Shown: positions 51,901 through 64,000 of the stretch, piece after piece
Layout of the letters: the number at the start of each line of letters is the position of its first letter
Position numbering within the stretch: the first letter of the stretch is position 1
Assembly: GCA_036852015.1 (NCBI GenBank)
Contig: JAANDG010000018.1
Span: forward strand, 248,001 to 312,000
DNA from: Pelodera strongyloides
Taxonomy: Eukaryota > Nematoda > Chromadorea > Rhabditida > Rhabditidae
Reading direction: 5' to 3'
Length of the DNA: 64,000 nucleotides
Notes under the pieces: model-generated
Seen by the model: the letters and a program-made list of their open reading frames with translations, nothing else
Told to the model about the DNA's origin: nothing
The model's database searches: none
Translations under genes and position numbers: made by a program

Positions 51901-52824
51901 AGATTTCGGATATATGTCTTAATTAACTGGGTAAAAATGTAGTTTTTTTATTTCGCAAGTTGATGCCAAGAAGAAATCACGCAAACGGAGCCTTATTTGA
52001 ATTCTATGTAAATTCTATGCCAGTTACGTTAGTGCGTTTAAACAAGATTGCATTACACGTGTTTTACGCGCGCTGATGTGCGAAAAAAACTTTGTTTAAT
52101 TCATTTTGAAGCGTATTTTTGGGGGGACGGAGGGTCGCATGGCGTGGATAATGCAGTTTTGATGCCTGTGCTGGGATCTAATGGAATGTGAAAAGAGTAA
52201 CCCGGACGCACCATATATGCATAGAGACAGAGAGGATGTGCAACCTTCTGACGACCTCTGACTCTCTGAAGATTACTGCCTTCAGAAACATTACTGATTG
52301 AAGCTATACTGGTATTTATTATACACATAATATTATGCTTGAACCAATGATAAACGTTGCACCCTCACCTATGAACTCGGAGGTAACCTCTTACTTTTCA
52401 TTATGCTGATCGAGAGCCATTCCGCATAGAGCTTGGCAAACATTTACAGCCCTTCACTTTTCTTTTCTTTTTCTACTTGATTTTTTTCGAGTAGGTAAAC
52501 CTAAAACGAACTTAATTAGGTCACGCAAAGTTGGTCTTTAATGAACAGACCTTTGATTAAAGTCCGGTCTTCTGCCCTTTGTGGGCTCAATTCACTATTA
52601 GTGCAGGATTCACACTTAAAATATAATGGCATCAGTCAAACTACCACGGAAGTGTATTCGCCATGAAAATGGCAGTCAGCTGTTCCAACGTCCGGTGAGC
52701 ATCCAAAGTAACCTAGTTACCGTCCGTTAAATAGGTTACTTTGGATATTGTTGTTTGTGTTCTGACACTGAGCGCCTAAATTTGAGTGCTCGTATCTGGG
52801 AGTAATTTTACTCTTGTGTTTTAG
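48982..52824. other. 3' flank of the Tribbles gene and intergenic DNA
   Basis: AT-rich, with no supported exon on either strand. A long 3' UTR is possible after 48981. It includes a short internal repeat at 50042-50217, listed separately. Confidence 0.45.
50042..50217. repeat. Imperfect direct repeat
   Basis: A unit reading GACATAGCG...TTATGTTCCACTATGTAGACGTC...AAGCTTACA...GCTATTTAGAC at about 50042-50114 recurs in shorter form at 50160-50217. The segment between carries another GTTATGT fragment. Confidence 0.6.
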
Positions 52825-52908
52825 ATGAAACTTCGGCCAGCCTCTGCCCAAATAGGTACGGGATACGTTTTCAGTCGAAAGATTAGCGACGGAACGAGTA
52901 GTAATCAA
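52825..52908 (+). CDS. Candidate alternative first exon (28 codons)
   Basis: TTTTAG|ATG starts a 28-codon open segment (MKLRPASAQIGTGYVFSRK...) ending at a strong CAA|GTGAGT donor in phase 0. Phase 0 would join to the 56883 exon of the degenerin gene. It may be an alternative start for that gene or an exon of an otherwise unseen transcript. No other evidence supports it. Confidence 0.3.
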
Positions 52909-54486
52909 GTGAGTCTTTTTATTGTGTTAATTACAATATTAAAAATCCCGCATGATAATTGCTTATGCAGATTGATGAAATGCGGCGTTACATTCAACAG
53001 CATAAACACGGAGGAAAAAGCTACGTGAATTTTCGTTCATTCTACTACGAATTTAATATTACCGTACTATTGAACTGGACTGTACTGAAGTTTCACTATA
53101 CTGAAAATGTGTTGGTTTGAACGTTCCTTGCCCATTCCTTTCTAGCTAAAACAGTGAAAAACACGATTTCGTTAACAAATGTAGATTGCAATTTAAAATT
53201 TACAGGGCCAGCACATTTTTTCCGGCCTCAAATTATCTAGTGTGATTCTCTTTCGGCAATGATCAGTACCGTGCGGCCCATCTAATAAATAAGTGGGAAA
53301 GAACGGTCAAGAACGAAACTCTGCACGACAGTTAAGATTAGGGAAGTAGGCATATTTTTGTCATGATTGTTCTTTTCATACCATGCAAACATGTGTTCTA
53401 AACTTCTGGGTTTTCCTACGGTGTTTCCAATGTGGAGGGATAGCATCAGAACTCCCACAATCTGTTTAATGTTGAATACAACAGCCTATTTCGCTGTTCT
53501 GACCATTTGTGAATACCATGCCTCATTTACGTCTAACGTCATCAGGACAAAAAAACCCACTTGTTTGTCGGTTTTCTTAGCATATTCGCTTAAATTAAGA
53601 CCCTTCTTTCGGCTCCTTTTCTTTTGGACCTTTCTCTGGCGTTATATATCGCTAATATGGGTCGTTTATGACCAAATTAGAGTGGGCCACAATTAGGGAC
53701 ATTCCCTCGTTTTTTTTTACGCCCGCCTCTCTGCTTCCGATTCATGACCATTACGGCAACTGTTTACCATTTGAATTCATAAATAACACTCATCAGAAGC
53801 GTGTTCAACTAACTTGGGGTTATATTTGTACGTGGTCCAGGGTGCACACATGTGTGCTCAAGGAATTTACTTTTTTTCAGTGACAATAAATAACTGAAAA
53901 TGGCTACCACGGCCGAGGAGATCTAGAATATATCTTTACTAGGGGAAGTACTCGACTGCATTACGCTAGCCGAATTGGATCTCAGAATTTTTTTGCACTC
54001 ATTCTTTTAAATCGAAGTGTTTATTGAACATATATTCCAAGGGGCGAACTTTATTAGTATGACACTGTGTATATGATACTAATTAATAGTTCAAAGGCAA
54101 TATTCTGCGAAAAACAATCTGGCTTAGTTAATTAAGCAACTTATTAGTTTGTTTACTCCCGGTCTCCTTGGAATTTTGATTTAAGAATTCATACTTTTAT
54201 TGCGACCAACATCTGCGGGTGGATGGGGAAACATTTTATTTGGCATATTGGTGTTTTCCTCATATTTGGCAATCAGGAACGTGATACATTGGATATATAA
54301 GAATTCAACTTATTATTTTCGTCGAAATTTAAATTCAATCCGTCAATTGCCCACTTTTCGTATTTGGTTCTGGTCGTTTACGCGCAAATTTGAATTATAT
54401 GTGCCCAATTTTCTTGAATTGTATATTCCTTACATAAATCTTAGACACTCTCCCCATTTCGTTTTTATGGCCTATTGTTTTAAAAT

Positions 54487-54536
<50 letters not shown>

Positions 54537-55263
54537 TATTCAATGTTTGGAGATGTACAGTCTCGAGAGAGCATGTTTTAGTGTAGTGAAATTAAGATTT
54601 TCTGAACGTGTATTGTTGCATTACTAGCTGATGCTAATCATATTTGGTTCAAGCTGCAATCAGTTTGATTAGACTTAAGTGGTACTGTTTCCACTTTATT
54701 AGGATTTGATAGAAGAATGAGCAGTGGTCGTTATCCTGTATATCCTGTTTACATGATGTGGATATGCACGTGAAAGAAAAGCCACCATCATCATCGTTCT
54801 TTACAAGTACTATGCGAAATCAGATTCGGAATTCAGTCTGTGTTGTTTTTCGTCAGTAAAATCAAAGACAGCCGAATTGGTCTCTTGGGGAAGTGTCATC
54901 CCACACGTTTGATGTTCCGCCTTTATTTGGTTGATTACACACTGTGATGTCGTTAATCCAAACTGAAGAAGTGGCGCTACTCTTCATGTTAAACTAGGCG
55001 GGTATTCGTAGCTAATCAACTGTGATTTTTTTGCGCCTCATCCGTGCAGGGTTCTGGACATAAGAAACACGAATCCGCTTGCCATTGCCGAAATTAAACA
55101 GTATCTTCTCTCCTCTCATTAAGATGGTTTCAGGAATATAATCTATTTTCACGATGTCTGGTCGCTATCTGTAAAGAAAACTTGAACTTCTGCTTTCGGG
55201 CTGGCAACAGCGGAATAACGCAACATTTTTTCTACATCTGAAAGGTTCATCAGTTTTGATAGA
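52909..55263. other. Noncoding DNA upstream of the degenerin
   Basis: AT-rich, with no supported exon apart from the candidate at 52825. It contains a (TA)22 tract. Confidence 0.45.
54491..54534. repeat. (TA)22 microsatellite
   Basis: A pure TA run of 44 bases. Confidence 0.95.

Positions 55264-64000
<8,737 letters not shown>

Overview
The window looks like chromosomal DNA from a clade V (rhabditid/strongylid-type) nematode. The evidence is: many small exons with GT-AG introns; TTTCAG/TTTTAG acceptors just upstream of start codons, as expected for spliced-leader trans-splicing; an AT-rich background; nematode-type protein families (a degenerin Na+ channel, a Tribbles-like pseudokinase, small cysteine-rich secreted proteins); and an accessory layer of SINE, foldback elements and microsatellites. 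Exon models were built by hand from splice sites and reading phase. Wherever a phase sum is quoted, it closed to a whole number of codons.

Layout. 1-3246 (-): 5' part of a C2H2 zinc-finger gene running off the left edge. 3463-5150 (-): an unrecognised gene. 5.2-10.4 kb: no supported gene. 10387-11542 (-): a complete 179-residue multi-pass membrane protein. 14920-18867 (-) and 20841-24406 (-): a tandem pair of diverged paralogues of an unrecognised multi-pass membrane family (474 and 547 residues). 24.4-28.8 kb: no supported gene, then a 169-bp CA repeat. 28877-29342 (+): a small acidic Pro-rich protein. 31185-34086 (+): a 471-residue secreted protein with cysteine clusters. 34272-35833 (-) and 36850-38813 (-): tandem paralogous secreted 14-Cys proteins; the second has a one-base frameshift. 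An exact 219-bp third copy of its promoter plus first exon lies at 39810-40028, inside a block flanked by 83-bp inverted repeats and containing a tRNA-derived SINE. 45781-48981 (+): a Tribbles pseudokinase (nipi-3-like, 648 residues). 55264 to past the right edge (+): a DEG/ENaC degenerin.

The genes do not form one pathway. From memory, the C. elegans genes pat-9, nipi-3 and del-1 are all X-linked, so the window may be part of the X-derived linkage block; this is inference only. The secreted paralogues share a TATA-like box and GATA-factor sites, suggesting intestinal expression. The Tribbles protein has lost the canonical catalytic residues but carries a C-terminal motif very like the COP1-binding motif of animal Tribbles. 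The degenerin has Ser at the classical 'd' gating position. The least described parts are the paralogous membrane family, the 471-residue secreted protein and the layered rearrangement at 38.7-40.5 kb.
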